From: Hamadaea flava
GTDB taxonomy: Bacteria; Actinomycetota; Actinomycetes; Mycobacteriales; Micromonosporaceae
Direction: 5' to 3'
Assembly (NCBI RefSeq): GCF_024172085.1
Contig: NZ_JAMZDZ010000001.1
Span: 5,332,001-5,396,000 of the forward strand
DNA: 64,000 nucleotides
Positions 27,962 through 36,486 of this stretch are shown here, in pieces. The notes under the pieces were generated by a model. It did no database searches and was not told the origin of the DNA. It was given only the letters and a program-made list of their open reading frames with translations. The position numbers and the translations under genes were made by a program. Positions within the stretch are counted from its first letter, which is position 1, and the number at the start of each line of letters is the position of its first letter.

Positions 27962-28957
27962 CTACAGCTCCGCTGCCTTGAGGGCGTCCGCGGTGACTTC
28001 AGTCATGTCGTCTGGCCCCAGGGACTTCACCTTGTCGCGCTCCAGCCAGTAGGCGCCTGAGGTCGAGCCGCCCTTGTCGTGGACGGTCGGCGTGGTGGCC
28101 TGGTCGATGGTTACTCGGTAGAAGGCTCTTACGCCGTGCCAGTCGATGGGGAAGCCCTCGGGGCCGAGAGACGCCGGGTCGCGGTGGCTGGCCACGCCCA
28201 GGAGACCGCTGAGCCGACCGGCCTGCCCCGTCTCCTCCAGGAGTTCCCGGATGAGCGCGTGCGCCGGCTGCTCGCCGAAGTCCGTGCCGCCGCCGGGCAG
28301 GTGCCAGCGGCCCTCGCCGGGATAGCCCGGTGAGACGCGTGTCAGCAACACCCGGTCGAGCTGGTCGGTGGCGACCGCGTACGCCGCGAACCGCTGCGTA
28401 CGGTGCAGTCCGTCGTGGCCTTCCTCGATGTGGAAGCTCGGGAAGTCGGGGACCTCGTCGGGTCGCAGGTCGACGTCGGCGGCGGGCAGGCCGAGGGCGT
28501 TTGCCGTGAACGGGCGCAGCGACAGGCTCCCCGCCTCGGCCAAGGAGACCCAGCGGACCAGATCGGTGGACTGGTCGCGCCGGTCACGGAGCGCGCCGCC
28601 GCGAACTCGGCCCGAATAGATGAGCCGATCCGTGTGAAGGGTGACCCCTCGATGAGGCAACGCCCGCAGGTCGGCGAGGACGTCGCGGAGGCCCGTCAGA
28701 GAGATCGACAGGCCCGTCTCGGCCGCCGTCTCGCGGATCGCCGTGTCGTTGGGGTGTTCGCCGTGGTCGACGGCGCCACCGGGGAGGGACCAGACGCCGG
28801 GCGTACCCGACCGGTCGGAGTTGCGGACCAGGAGGATCTCCTGCCGTCCGGGCTGGGCCGCGTCCTCGCGGCTCACCACGGCGTACGCGGCGATCCGGCG
28901 TACCGGGGAAAGCCGGTCACCGGCTCCGTCAAGGGAGAGCTCGACGTCGGTAGTCAC
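27962..28957 (-). CDS. Double-Nudix hydrolase with degenerate N-terminal Nudix box
   Basis: The 331 residues contain two Nudix domains. The N-terminal box GAVDHGEHPNDTAIRETAAETGL has Ala where the first Glu of the metal-binding EE pair should be, so that domain may not be catalytic. The C-terminal box GGTDFGEQPAHALIRELLEETGQ is intact. The start is GTG 28957. A paralogue with two intact boxes is divergently transcribed 151 bases away; the pair shares RYPGEGRWHLPGGGTDFGEQP-like stretches, so they arose by duplication. The substrate, a nucleoside diphosphate derivative, is unknown. Confidence 0.85.
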   Translation of the reverse strand: MTTDVELSLDGAGDRLSPVRRIAAYAVVSREDAAQPGRQEILLVRNSDRSGTPGVWSLPGGAVDHGEHPNDTAIRETAAETGLSISLTGLRDVLADLRALPHRGVTLHTDRLIYSGRVRGGALRDRRDQSTDLVRWVSLAEAGSLSLRPFTANALGLPAADVDLRPDEVPDFPSFHIEEGHDGLHRTQRFAAYAVATDQLDRVLLTRVSPGYPGEGRWHLPGGGTDFGEQPAHALIRELLEETGQAGRLSGLLGVASHRDPASLGPEGFPIDWHGVRAFYRVTIDQATTPTVHDKGGSTSGAYWLERDKVKSLGPDDMTEVTADALKAAEL

Positions 28958-29096
28958 AGAGAATCATTCTCCCGCCGAGCGAAGATCCTGACAAGATGTC
29001 CGATTCCACATGCTGAGCAGATTCGCAGCGTCCGATGGTTGGAAGCGTTTACCCTACCGCCACCTATGGCGGTCTCGGCGTGTCGCCCGCTGCCGC

Positions 29097-29102
29097 TACG
29101 GT
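29097..29102 (+). promoter_or_regulatory. -10 box of the second Nudix gene
   Basis: TACGGT ends 7 bases before the GTG at 29109, as in the other leaderless genes here. Confidence 0.45.
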
Positions 29103-29108
29103 GATGCG

Positions 29109-29987
29109 GTGGAGAAGCGTCGGAGAATCGGGGCATACGGGGTCGTACGCGACGGGCAGGGACAAGTCCTGCTCGTCTCCGGATCGTCGGCGCCCACCCC
29201 ACGATGGCACCTTCCCGGCGGCGGCCTCGATCACGCCGAGGACCCCCGCGCGGCGGTGATCCGGGAGTTCCAGGAGGAGACCGGCTTCGACGTCGAGGTC
29301 GTCGGCGTACGCGACGTCTCGGCCGACCTGATCGAGTTTCCGCAGCTCGGCGTCCTCCAGCACCACGATCGCCTCGTCTTCGACGTGAAGATCGTCGGCG
29401 GGGCGTTGACGCCGGAGGAGGGGGAGCTGGCCGGCTGGATCGTCCCGGAGGACGTCGAGCTGGTTCCGTTCGCCGCCCGGGTCCTGCTCGGGGAGGACCT
29501 CGGCAACGAGATCAACCAGCGGAGCCGGCCGTTCGACGATCCGGCGGAACCGGCCAACCGTGTCCGCCGTTTCGCGGCGTACGGGCTGATCACCGACCCG
29601 GACGGGCGGGTGCTGCTCAGCCAGATCGCCCGCGGCTATCCCGGCGAAGGGCGCTGGCACCTGCCCGGCGGCGGCACCGACTTCGGCGAGCAGCCGACCG
29701 AAGCGGTCGTCCGAGAGGTCTTCGAGGAGACCGGGCAGCAAGCGGAGGTCGGCGAGTTGCTCGACGTCTCGTTCTTCCACAACCCGGCCGCGATGGGGCC
29801 GGAGGGCGTCCCGATGGACTGGTTCTCGGTCCGGTCGGTCTTCCGCGGTTCGGTGAGTTCGCCCACATCAGCGACGGTCACGGAGGAGGCCGGCGGGTCG
29901 ACCGCGGCGTCCGGCTGGTTCGCCCCGGCCGAGGTCGCGGCGCTGACGATCACCGATCTCACCCGGCGGGCGATGCGTCGGCTGTGA
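29109..29987 (+). CDS. Double-Nudix hydrolase with two intact Nudix boxes
   Basis: The 292 residues hold two Nudix domains. The first box is GGLDHAEDPRAAVIREFQEETGF and the second GGTDFGEQPTEAVVREVFEETGQ; both keep all catalytic glutamates. I chose GTG 29109 because the protein then begins at the domain (RRRIGAYGVVRDG) and a TACGGT -10 box lies 7 bases upstream; a longer in-frame start at 29010 would run through that promoter. It is divergent from its paralogue. Tandem-domain Nudix proteins of this type are common in Micromonosporaceae, and their substrates are unknown. Confidence 0.85.
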   Translation: MEKRRRIGAYGVVRDGQGQVLLVSGSSAPTPRWHLPGGGLDHAEDPRAAVIREFQEETGFDVEVVGVRDVSADLIEFPQLGVLQHHDRLVFDVKIVGGALTPEEGELAGWIVPEDVELVPFAARVLLGEDLGNEINQRSRPFDDPAEPANRVRRFAAYGLITDPDGRVLLSQIARGYPGEGRWHLPGGGTDFGEQPTEAVVREVFEETGQQAEVGELLDVSFFHNPAAMGPEGVPMDWFSVRSVFRGSVSSPTSATVTEEAGGSTAASGWFAPAEVAALTITDLTRRAMRRL

Positions 29988-30240
29988 CGTCGGCGGCAGA
30001 GGGTGGTTGCCCGCCTCGGGTAGACTGATTGGCCGAAAGATACAAGCTGATCACGATTCTTAGTTGATCTACCTGCAGTTATGCCCCTTGGGACGCGAAT
30101 CATCCTCGACATTCTGGCTGAACTCCCGGCTTGGACGCTCGATGGGTATCGCCAAGCCTGTCCGGATGTGCGATCGTGTAGCGCACAGCCGGGCGGCCGT
30201 CGAGGCGGCGGAGAGGAACCGTTCGGCGATGGAGGGACAC

Positions 30241-31230
30241 GTGCCGAGAGCCATCTGGCGTCGGCGCCGTACGACGGACAGCCCGCGCCCGCAAGGGCGG
30301 CAATGGGCCGGCCGCCTGCGACAGGGCGGCAGTTTCGCCCGGCAGATGCTGCTGGTCCGGGTGGGTCGTCAACGCGGCGCGACACCGGTCATCGACGCCC
30401 CTGTGCCGAGCGCCCCGCGGCTGCCGGACCTCGACCCGAGGAGCCTGGCCCAGATCGAGGCGCTTGCCCCGGTCAGCCCCGCTCCGGTGGCGACCGTCGA
30501 GGCGTCCGTAACGCCCACCCCGCCCCCGCCGATCCCGCTGCTGCCCGGTGACCGCACCGTCAGCCGCCGGGTCAAGTTCGCGGTGGTCCAGGGCTGCACG
30601 CTCGCGAGCCTGCTGCTGGGCATGACGGCGATCATGCTGGCCGTGGCCGGAGCGGACCCGCGCCTCGGCGCGGCCTGCCTGCTGGCCTGCATCACCTTCG
30701 ACGGCCTCGACGGCGCGCTCGCCCGCAAGTTCGGCGTCGCCAGCCCGTTCGGCGTCCAGATGGACTCGCTCGGCGACATGACGAGCTTCGGCATCGCCGC
30801 GCCCGTCGTCGTCTACGCCGCCCTGCGCGGCGAGGTGCCGACCGGCGTACTGATCGGCACGTGCGCGCTGGTCGCCGCGTGTGCCGCGATCCGACTCGCC
30901 CGATTCAACGTCTCGCCGAAGGACGGCCGGTTCTTCTGCGGCGTACCCACGACGATGGCGGCGGCCGTGCTCGCCCTCAGCGTCCTGCTCGGCCTGGGCC
31001 TGCCCGGTTCGGTGATGGTGGCCGGAGTCGCGCTCATCGCGATCGCGATGGTCTCCAGCTTCCCCTACGCCAAACTGGTCAAGGTCTTCCGGCTTCCGCC
31101 GTGGCTGCTCCTGCTGCCCATCTTCGGCGCGCTGCTCAACCCGCGGCTCACCTTCGGCCTGGTCGTGCTGGCCTACCTGCTGAGCGGGCCGCTGCTCTGG
31201 GCGTACCAGCGCAAGCACGCGCGAGCCTAG
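30241..31230 (+). CDS. pssA: CDP-diacylglycerol-serine O-phosphatidyltransferase
   Basis: PssA joins CDP-diacylglycerol and serine to phosphatidylserine. The CDP-alcohol phosphatidyltransferase motif D-G-x2-A-R-x8-G-x3-D-x3-D is complete in DGLDGALARKFGVASPFGVQMDSLGD. There are about six to eight membrane helices after a Pro-rich, basic N-terminal tail of about 100 residues. The start GTG 30241 has GGAGGG five bases upstream; in-frame starts back to 30064 are possible but less likely. Convergent psd, just across the terminator, encodes the next step. Confidence 0.88.
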   Translation: MPRAIWRRRRTTDSPRPQGRQWAGRLRQGGSFARQMLLVRVGRQRGATPVIDAPVPSAPRLPDLDPRSLAQIEALAPVSPAPVATVEASVTPTPPPPIPLLPGDRTVSRRVKFAVVQGCTLASLLLGMTAIMLAVAGADPRLGAACLLACITFDGLDGALARKFGVASPFGVQMDSLGDMTSFGIAAPVVVYAALRGEVPTGVLIGTCALVAACAAIRLARFNVSPKDGRFFCGVPTTMAAAVLALSVLLGLGLPGSVMVAGVALIAIAMVSSFPYAKLVKVFRLPPWLLLLPIFGALLNPRLTFGLVVLAYLLSGPLLWAYQRKHARA

Positions 31231-31243
31231 ATCGACCGTAAGC

Positions 31244-31276
31244 GAACGGCGCGCCTGGACCCCAGGCGCGCCGTTC
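31244..31276 (+). terminator. Rho-independent terminator of pssA
   Basis: A 15-bp perfect stem (31244-31258 with 31262-31276) with a 3-base loop is followed by GTCTTTTGTTCTT on the plus strand. It also lies just after psd on the minus strand. Confidence 0.9.
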
Positions 31277-31287
31277 GTCTTTTGTTC

Positions 31288-32529
31288 TTAGAGCCAGCGG
31301 GCGATGACCGTCTCCGCACCGACCACCCGGTCTCCCGGGGCGACCAGGGCCTCCGCCGCCGACGCGGGCAGATAGACGTCGGTACGCGAGCCGAACCGGA
31401 TGAGGCCGAAGCGCTCGCCCTTGGCCAGCAGCGCGCCGACCGGAGCCCGCTGCACGATGCGTCGGGCGATGAGCCCCGTACGCTGCGCGACCACGACCTT
31501 GCCGTGACCGAGCGCGTCCTCGAGCACCGTGTAGGCCGCGACGTTGTGCTCGGCCTCGGGCTTCATCGCGGCCGCGTAACCGCCGTCCTCGACGAAGTAG
31601 TCCACCACCTTGCCGGCCACCGGGGACCGGTTGACGTGCACGTCGAGCACCGAGAGGAAGACCGCGACGCGCAGGAACTCCTCGTCGGCGAACCGCTCGT
31701 CGTAGAGGCGCTCTACCGACAGCACCTTGCCGTCGCTGGCGGCGACGACAGCCGAGGGATCAGCCGGAATGTGCCGGTGCGGGTCGCGGAAGAACGCGGC
31801 CACCGGCGCGGCGGCGAGCGCCGGGAGCAGCCACGCCTTCGACTTCGGGCGGACCGTCCGGAGCACGGCGGCCAAGCCGAGCGCGATGCCGGCCGCGGCG
31901 ACGCCGTTGGAGTCGATGTGCATCGTGCTGGTCACCGGCACGCTGGACGTCCGGTACGCCGGCGCCAGCCCGGCCGCCACGGTCGCGTCGGCCTCGGTGA
32001 AACGCAGCTTGTGCACGCGGACCGGCGGCGTGTTGAGCAGGACGAGGTCGGTGCCGACGCCGAACTGCGCGGAGCGGCGGTCCAGCTCGTCGGCCGCGCC
32101 ACCGGCGACTCCGGGCACCGCGACGACGGCCACCACGAGGATGCCGCCCTCGGCGACCAGCTTGGTCAGGCTCTCGACGGTGAGCCGGGCGTCCTCGGCC
32201 GCGCCCACGACGGGCTCGGCGACGATGACGATCTCGGCCGGGGCGGCCTCGGTGGGCGTCACGACGACGGTGCAGGCCTCGGCGATCTCGGTGTCGAGCG
32301 ACGCGATGTACGCCCGCAGCGCGGGCGCCTGGTCGCCGCCGACGATGGTCAGCTGGTCGTCGGGCTGGAGGGCGTCGAGCGCCTCACCGAGCACCAGCGA
32401 ATCCGGGCCGGCCCCCACGATCAGGGCGGACTTCGGGCCGGGGTGGCGCTGCAGCTCGGCGGTGAGCGTGCGGGCGGCGCGCTCCCCGATGCGGACCTGG
32501 CCGAGGGGGCCGAGCGATGCCTGCGACAT
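31288..32529 (-). CDS. psd: Phosphatidylserine decarboxylase with extra N-terminal Rossmann-like domain
   Basis: The C-terminal about 215 residues are the short-form PSD that converts phosphatidylserine to phosphatidylethanolamine: FRDPHRHIPADP, ASDGKVLSVE, FLSVLDVHVNRSPVAGKV and GLIRFGSRTDVYLP. Cleavage before Ser381 would create the pyruvoyl group. The N-terminal about 195 residues are not part of PSD and resemble a methyltransferase-like Rossmann fold (SALIVGAGPDSLVLGEAL), without a full SAM site that I can confirm. The start is ATG 32529 with GGTGGAG upstream. It is convergent with pssA. Confidence 0.9.
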   Translation of the reverse strand: MSQASLGPLGQVRIGERAARTLTAELQRHPGPKSALIVGAGPDSLVLGEALDALQPDDQLTIVGGDQAPALRAYIASLDTEIAEACTVVVTPTEAAPAEIVIVAEPVVGAAEDARLTVESLTKLVAEGGILVVAVVAVPGVAGGAADELDRRSAQFGVGTDLVLLNTPPVRVHKLRFTEADATVAAGLAPAYRTSSVPVTSTMHIDSNGVAAAGIALGLAAVLRTVRPKSKAWLLPALAAAPVAAFFRDPHRHIPADPSAVVAASDGKVLSVERLYDERFADEEFLRVAVFLSVLDVHVNRSPVAGKVVDYFVEDGGYAAAMKPEAEHNVAAYTVLEDALGHGKVVVAQRTGLIARRIVQRAPVGALLAKGERFGLIRFGSRTDVYLPASAAEALVAPGDRVVGAETVIARWL

Positions 32530-32637
32530 GAGTTGACTCCACCTTCGTCATCGGCGCGTACGGGGCTCAGCATATGCGGCGGGGCCGACACGCGCTCACG
32601 CCGCCGGGTCCGGCCGTGTTCGCATCGAGTTCATCTC

Positions 32638-32667
32638 GGGGCTATTCGGGGCTATTCAGAGCTCTTC
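32638..32667. repeat. Three tandem 10-bp units upstream of psd
   Basis: GGGGCTATTC occurs twice in direct tandem (32638-32657), followed by the diverged unit AGAGCTCTTC. It lies about 110 bases upstream of the psd start in a 210-base intergenic region; possible regulator site. Confidence 0.55.
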
Positions 32668-32683
32668 AGGGGCATAGACGCGT

Positions 32684-32718
32684 GCAGGGCGCCGGAGAAC
32701 CCCCTCCCGGCGCCCTGC
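32684..32718. terminator. Stem-loop after the PspC membrane-protein operon
   Basis: The 12-bp arms 32684-32695 and 32707-32718 (GCAGGGCGCCGG and complement) enclose an 11-base loop. It follows the end of the small membrane gene at 32740 on the minus strand. Confidence 0.65.
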
Positions 32719-32739
32719 GATCCCCCCTGGGATTCGCGG

Positions 32740-32991
32740 CTATCCCTGAATCGGCGGCTGGGTGTCGGCCCCGCCGTTCTCGGATTCCACCGCGGTCCGA
32801 TCGCCGCGGAGCACCCCGCGGACGATCGAGCCGATGCCGAGCAGCCCGACGAGGATCAGGCCCCCGGCGACGAACCAGCCGGCCGGCGGCAGCTCGACGT
32901 CCACCGTCCGGTGCACCGTCCAGAGCCCGGCGATGAGGAGGAAGACCAGGCCGAAGATCAACGACAACAGGTCGAGCGGGTGCTTCTTCAT
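32740..32991 (-). CDS. Small membrane protein of the PspC operon
   Basis: This 83-residue protein has two predicted membrane helices (about 8-26 and 38-59) joined by a short charged loop, and a hydrophilic tail. Its start ATG overlaps the stop of the PspC gene (ATGA-type), so both are one operon. No family can be named; two-helix partners next to PspC/LiaF-like proteins are common, and a role in envelope sensing is an inference from context. Confidence 0.7.
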   Translation of the reverse strand: MKKHPLDLLSLIFGLVFLLIAGLWTVHRTVDVELPPAGWFVAGGLILVGLLGIGSIVRGVLRGDRTAVESENGGADTQPPIQG

Positions 32992-34442
32992 CGGGACACC
33001 TCCGCGTCGCTCAGGCTCACGTCCAGCTCCAGGTGCAGCTTGCCGCCGCCCTCACCGTCGGCCCCGAGGTCGGTCACGGTGAAGTCGTTGATGCGTACGC
33101 CGTTGGCGTTGCGGTCGAAGATCGTCGCGCTGCCGAGGCGTACGTCGGTCACCGCGGTGACGTCGACGTTCTCGGGGAGCCGCACTTGGAGGTTGCCCGC
33201 CTGGATCTTGACGCGGACCGTGCGCTCCTGCCCGGTGAAGTCCAGATCCCGCAGGTCCAGGGTGGCGCTGCCGGCCCGGTGGTCGTAGTCGCCCTTCAGC
33301 GCGGCCAATGTCGGCGGTGCCCAGGTGATGTCGCCGCCGCCGTTGCGGTCGTCGGTCGGCCAGTCCTCCTTGTCGACCGAGGTGATGCTCAGGGCGAGCA
33401 CCAGCCCGAGCCCGATGAAGATCCAGCCCCGCGCCCGGCCGAGCCAGGAGCCGAGGACGAGGCCGAGGCCCACGACGGCGAGCACGGCGGCCACGTACGC
33501 GGCGGCGCTGATGTCCACCACGTTCGCCACGTCGAGCAGGCCCATCACGCCGAGCACCACGAGGGCGAGGGAGAAGATCAGCGAACCGAGCCGGGAGTGC
33601 TCCTTCGGCGGCTTCGGCGGCTTGGGCGGCTTCACGGGAGCTGGGGCCGGCCCGGTCGCGAACGGCCCGTGCGGGGCGAACGCCGGTTGGTACCCCGGTC
33701 CGGCCGACGGAGGACCCGGCGACACGGGCGGGATCGGCTCGGTCACCGCGTTCGACGGGGCGTACGCGGGATAGCGCGCGGCGGTGGAACCAGCCGGCGG
33801 CGCAGCCGCGGGAGCGGCCGGAGCCTGCGGCGTGGGCGGCCGGCCCGAGCGATTGCGCTGCGAATACACCGCGAAGACGATCGCCGCCGCGATGAGCAGG
33901 AACCACAGGACGGGCCACGGCCGATCGTCGAGGGTGCCCAGGAAGATCAGCACGGTCACGGCCCCGGCGATCACCGTCAACGCCGAGGAGGTGCTGGATC
34001 GGCCGCGGCCGAGCACCGCCTCGACCGGCGACGCGGTGTCCCCGTCGGCGGGCGTGCCGAGCCACAGCACGATGTAGGCCAGGATGCCGAACCCGCCGAA
34101 GAAGGCGAGCACGATGAACAGGACTCGCCAGAGCACCGGATCGGTGTTGGTGGCCCGGGCCACCGCGCCGCTGACCCCGGCCAGATAACGGCCGGTACGC
34201 GGGCGGACGAGCCCGTAGCGGGCGGCGAACGCGCCCGACGGGGGAGGCTGGTAGCCGGGCGTCTCCGGGCCGGGTGTCCCGGGGCCGGGCGGCGGCGGAG
34301 GCGGCGGGGTGTTCGCGTCCGCGGCACCCGGCGGTGTCTCCGCACCGGGCGGCGGGGTGCTGGCGTCCGGAGCCTCCGGCGGAGGCGGATCGCTCTCCGT
34401 GGGCGGCTTCGGCGCTCGCTGGGCGTCGTCGAACTCGGTCAT
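32988..34442 (-). CDS. PspC-domain membrane protein with LiaF-like C-terminus
   Basis: The 484 residues start with about 85 residues of Pro-rich, low-complexity sequence, then a PspC domain (GRYLAGVSGAVARATNTDPVLWRVLFIVLAFFGGFGILAYIVLWL), several more membrane helices, and a C-terminal beta-rich domain (DLRDLDFTGQERTVRVKIQAGNLQVRLPENVDV) of the LiaF/toast-rack type. LiaF-like proteins inhibit histidine kinases that sense envelope stress. It is divergent, across 134 bases, from a PspC-containing kinase and its regulator, so it may tune them. Confidence 0.85.
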   Translation of the reverse strand: MTEFDDAQRAPKPPTESDPPPPEAPDASTPPPGAETPPGAADANTPPPPPPPGPGTPGPETPGYQPPPSGAFAARYGLVRPRTGRYLAGVSGAVARATNTDPVLWRVLFIVLAFFGGFGILAYIVLWLGTPADGDTASPVEAVLGRGRSSTSSALTVIAGAVTVLIFLGTLDDRPWPVLWFLLIAAAIVFAVYSQRNRSGRPPTPQAPAAPAAAPPAGSTAARYPAYAPSNAVTEPIPPVSPGPPSAGPGYQPAFAPHGPFATGPAPAPVKPPKPPKPPKEHSRLGSLIFSLALVVLGVMGLLDVANVVDISAAAYVAAVLAVVGLGLVLGSWLGRARGWIFIGLGLVLALSITSVDKEDWPTDDRNGGGDITWAPPTLAALKGDYDHRAGSATLDLRDLDFTGQERTVRVKIQAGNLQVRLPENVDVTAVTDVRLGSATIFDRNANGVRINDFTVTDLGADGEGGGKLHLELDVSLSDAEVSR

Positions 34443-34576
34443 GTCACCATCCTGGGGCCGGACCAGCCCCAGAGACCTCCGGCGCCGACCCTGAGCCCAC
34501 CCTGATAATCCAGCTCACAACAGAATCAGGGTCGCGTAGGGTCGTCGCCGCGCAGCAGGCATGTGACGATCGTGAG

Positions 34577-35785
34577 GTGACCACCACCACCGCGTACCCA
34601 CCGCTGCGCCGCAGCCGCTCGGACCGCATGGTCGCCGGGGTGGCCGGCGGCATCGCCGAGCACGTCCGGGTGCCCGCGGCGGCCATCCGCGTGGCGTTCC
34701 TGGTGCTGCTCGCGGCGCACGGGCTCGGCGCGGTGCTCTACGCGGTCTACTGGGCGGTCATGCGCGACGAGGACAGCGATGTCCCAGTACGCCGCGAACC
34801 GGTCAAGATGGTCCCGTACGCGCTGCTCGGCTTCGGCATCCTCGTCGTGATGACGCTGCTCTTCGGCGGCGACGGGATCTCCCTGGCGGCCGGCTGGCTG
34901 CTGGCGCTCGTGGTGCTCGGCGGCGGCCTGATCTGGCACCAGGCCGAGCCCGGCCGGCTGACCAAGCTCACCGGCCTGCTCGGCGGCGACCGCCGCCCGG
35001 CCTTCGTGCTCAGCCTGCTCGGCGGCGGCCTGCTGGTGGCGGTCGGGATCATCGGCCTGGCCACCCTGTATTCCCCGGTCGAAGGGCCGAGCCTGTCCGT
35101 CGTCGGATTCGCCGTCGTGTTCGCCCTGATCGCGTTGACCGGCGTCGGAGTGGTCGCCGCGCCGACCTTGTGGCGGACGGCGACGGCGTTGCGAGCCGAG
35201 AAGGAAGGCCGCATCCGCGAGCAGGAGCGGGCGGAGCTGGCCGCGATGATCCACGACCAGGTGCTGCACACGCTGGCGCTGATCCAGCGCAACGCAGCCG
35301 ACCAGGCCACCGTCACCCGGCTCGCCCGGGGCCAGGAGCGGTCGCTGCGGAACTGGCTCTACAAGCCGATGGGCTCGGCCGAGGAATACTTCGCGGCCGC
35401 GGTCGAGGAGGCGGCGGCCGAAGTGGAGGACACTTTCGCGATCGCCGTCGAGACCGTCGTGGTCGGCGATCGCATGGTGGACGATCGGATCCGGGCACTG
35501 GTCGCCGCGACGCGGGAGGCGCTGGTCAACGCGGCCCGGCACGCCAAGGTCGGCACCGTCTCGCTGTACGCCGAAGTGGAGCCGGACGAGATGAGCGTGT
35601 TCGTCCGCGACCGCGGCGTCGGATTCGACATGTCCACAATCGACGACAACCGGCACGGCGTGAGAGGCTCCATCGTCGGCCGGATGCAACGCCACGGCGG
35701 CCGGGCGGAGATCCGCAGCGAGCCGGGCGAGGGCACCGAGGTGCGCCTGCACCTGCCGATCGGCACCAGCAAGGAGACAGCCTGA
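34577..35785 (+). CDS. PspC-domain sensor histidine kinase
   Basis: The 402-residue protein begins with a PspC domain (RSDRMVAGVAGGIAEHVRVPAAAIRVAFLVLLAAHGLGAVLYAVYWAVM), has about four more helices, then a HisKA_3-type dimerisation segment with phospho-accepting His226 in AMIHDQVLHTLALIQR and a HATPase domain (ALVNAARHAKV, DRGVGFDM). The start is GTG 34577. The next gene, its response regulator, overlaps the stop by one base (TGATG). A TAGGGT -10 box lies at 34537-34542. Envelope stress is the likely signal. Confidence 0.88.
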   Translation: MTTTTAYPPLRRSRSDRMVAGVAGGIAEHVRVPAAAIRVAFLVLLAAHGLGAVLYAVYWAVMRDEDSDVPVRREPVKMVPYALLGFGILVVMTLLFGGDGISLAAGWLLALVVLGGGLIWHQAEPGRLTKLTGLLGGDRRPAFVLSLLGGGLLVAVGIIGLATLYSPVEGPSLSVVGFAVVFALIALTGVGVVAAPTLWRTATALRAEKEGRIREQERAELAAMIHDQVLHTLALIQRNAADQATVTRLARGQERSLRNWLYKPMGSAEEYFAAAVEEAAAEVEDTFAIAVETVVVGDRMVDDRIRALVAATREALVNAARHAKVGTVSLYAEVEPDEMSVFVRDRGVGFDMSTIDDNRHGVRGSIVGRMQRHGGRAEIRSEPGEGTEVRLHLPIGTSKETA

Positions 35786-36468
35786 TGAGCGGCGACACCA
35801 GCCAGCCCGTACCGACCGAGTCCGAGCCGTCGCGGCTGCGGGTCTTCCTGGTCGACGACCACGCGATGTTCCGGGCGGGCGTACGCGCCGAACTCGGCGT
35901 CCACGTGGACGTCATCGGGGAGGCGGCCACCGTCCCCGAGGCGATCTCGGCCATCGCCGCCCACCAGCCGGACGTCGTGCTGCTCGACGTGCACATGCCC
36001 GAAGGCGGCGGGCGCGCCGTCCTGGAGGCCACCCGGCGGGCGTACCCGCAGGTGCGGTTCCTGGCGCTGAGCGTCTCCGACGCCGCCGAGGACGTCATCG
36101 GCCTGATCCGGGCCGGCGCCCGGGGCTACGTCACGAAGACCATCTCGCCGGAGGAGCTGGCCGCCGCGATCCGCCGGGTGGCCGACGGCGACGCCGTGTT
36201 CAGCCCGCGGCTGGCCGGCTTCGTCCTCGACGCCTTCGCCGCCCGCCCCGACGCCTCCCTGGCCGACCCCGAGCTGGACCAGCTCACCAACCGGGAACGG
36301 GAGGTGCTGCGCCTGCTGGCCCGGGGGTACGCGTACAAGGAGATCGCGAAGGAGCTGTACATCTCGATCAAGACGGTCGAGACGCACGTGAGCAACGTTC
36401 TCCGGAAGCTTCAGATGTCCAACCGGTACGAGCTGTCCCGGTGGGCCGCCGACCGGCGGCTGGTCTGA
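35785..36468 (+). CDS. NarL/LuxR-family response regulator, partner of the PspC kinase
   Basis: The 227 residues contain a complete receiver (VDDHAMFR acidic pocket, phospho-acceptor Asp68 in VVLLDVHMP, Lys in GYVTKTISP) and a C-terminal LuxR helix-turn-helix (LTNREREVLRLLARGYAYKEIAKELYISIKTVETHV). The ATG overlaps the kinase stop. Likely targets include the divergent PspC operon, though no operator could be identified. The stop is 18 bases from the end of convergent aroQ. Confidence 0.92.
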   Translation: MSGDTSQPVPTESEPSRLRVFLVDDHAMFRAGVRAELGVHVDVIGEAATVPEAISAIAAHQPDVVLLDVHMPEGGGRAVLEATRRAYPQVRFLALSVSDAAEDVIGLIRAGARGYVTKTISPEELAAAIRRVADGDAVFSPRLAGFVLDAFAARPDASLADPELDQLTNREREVLRLLARGYAYKEIAKELYISIKTVETHVSNVLRKLQMSNRYELSRWAADRRLV

Positions 36469-36486
36469 TACCGGGGCGTTCGGGGA

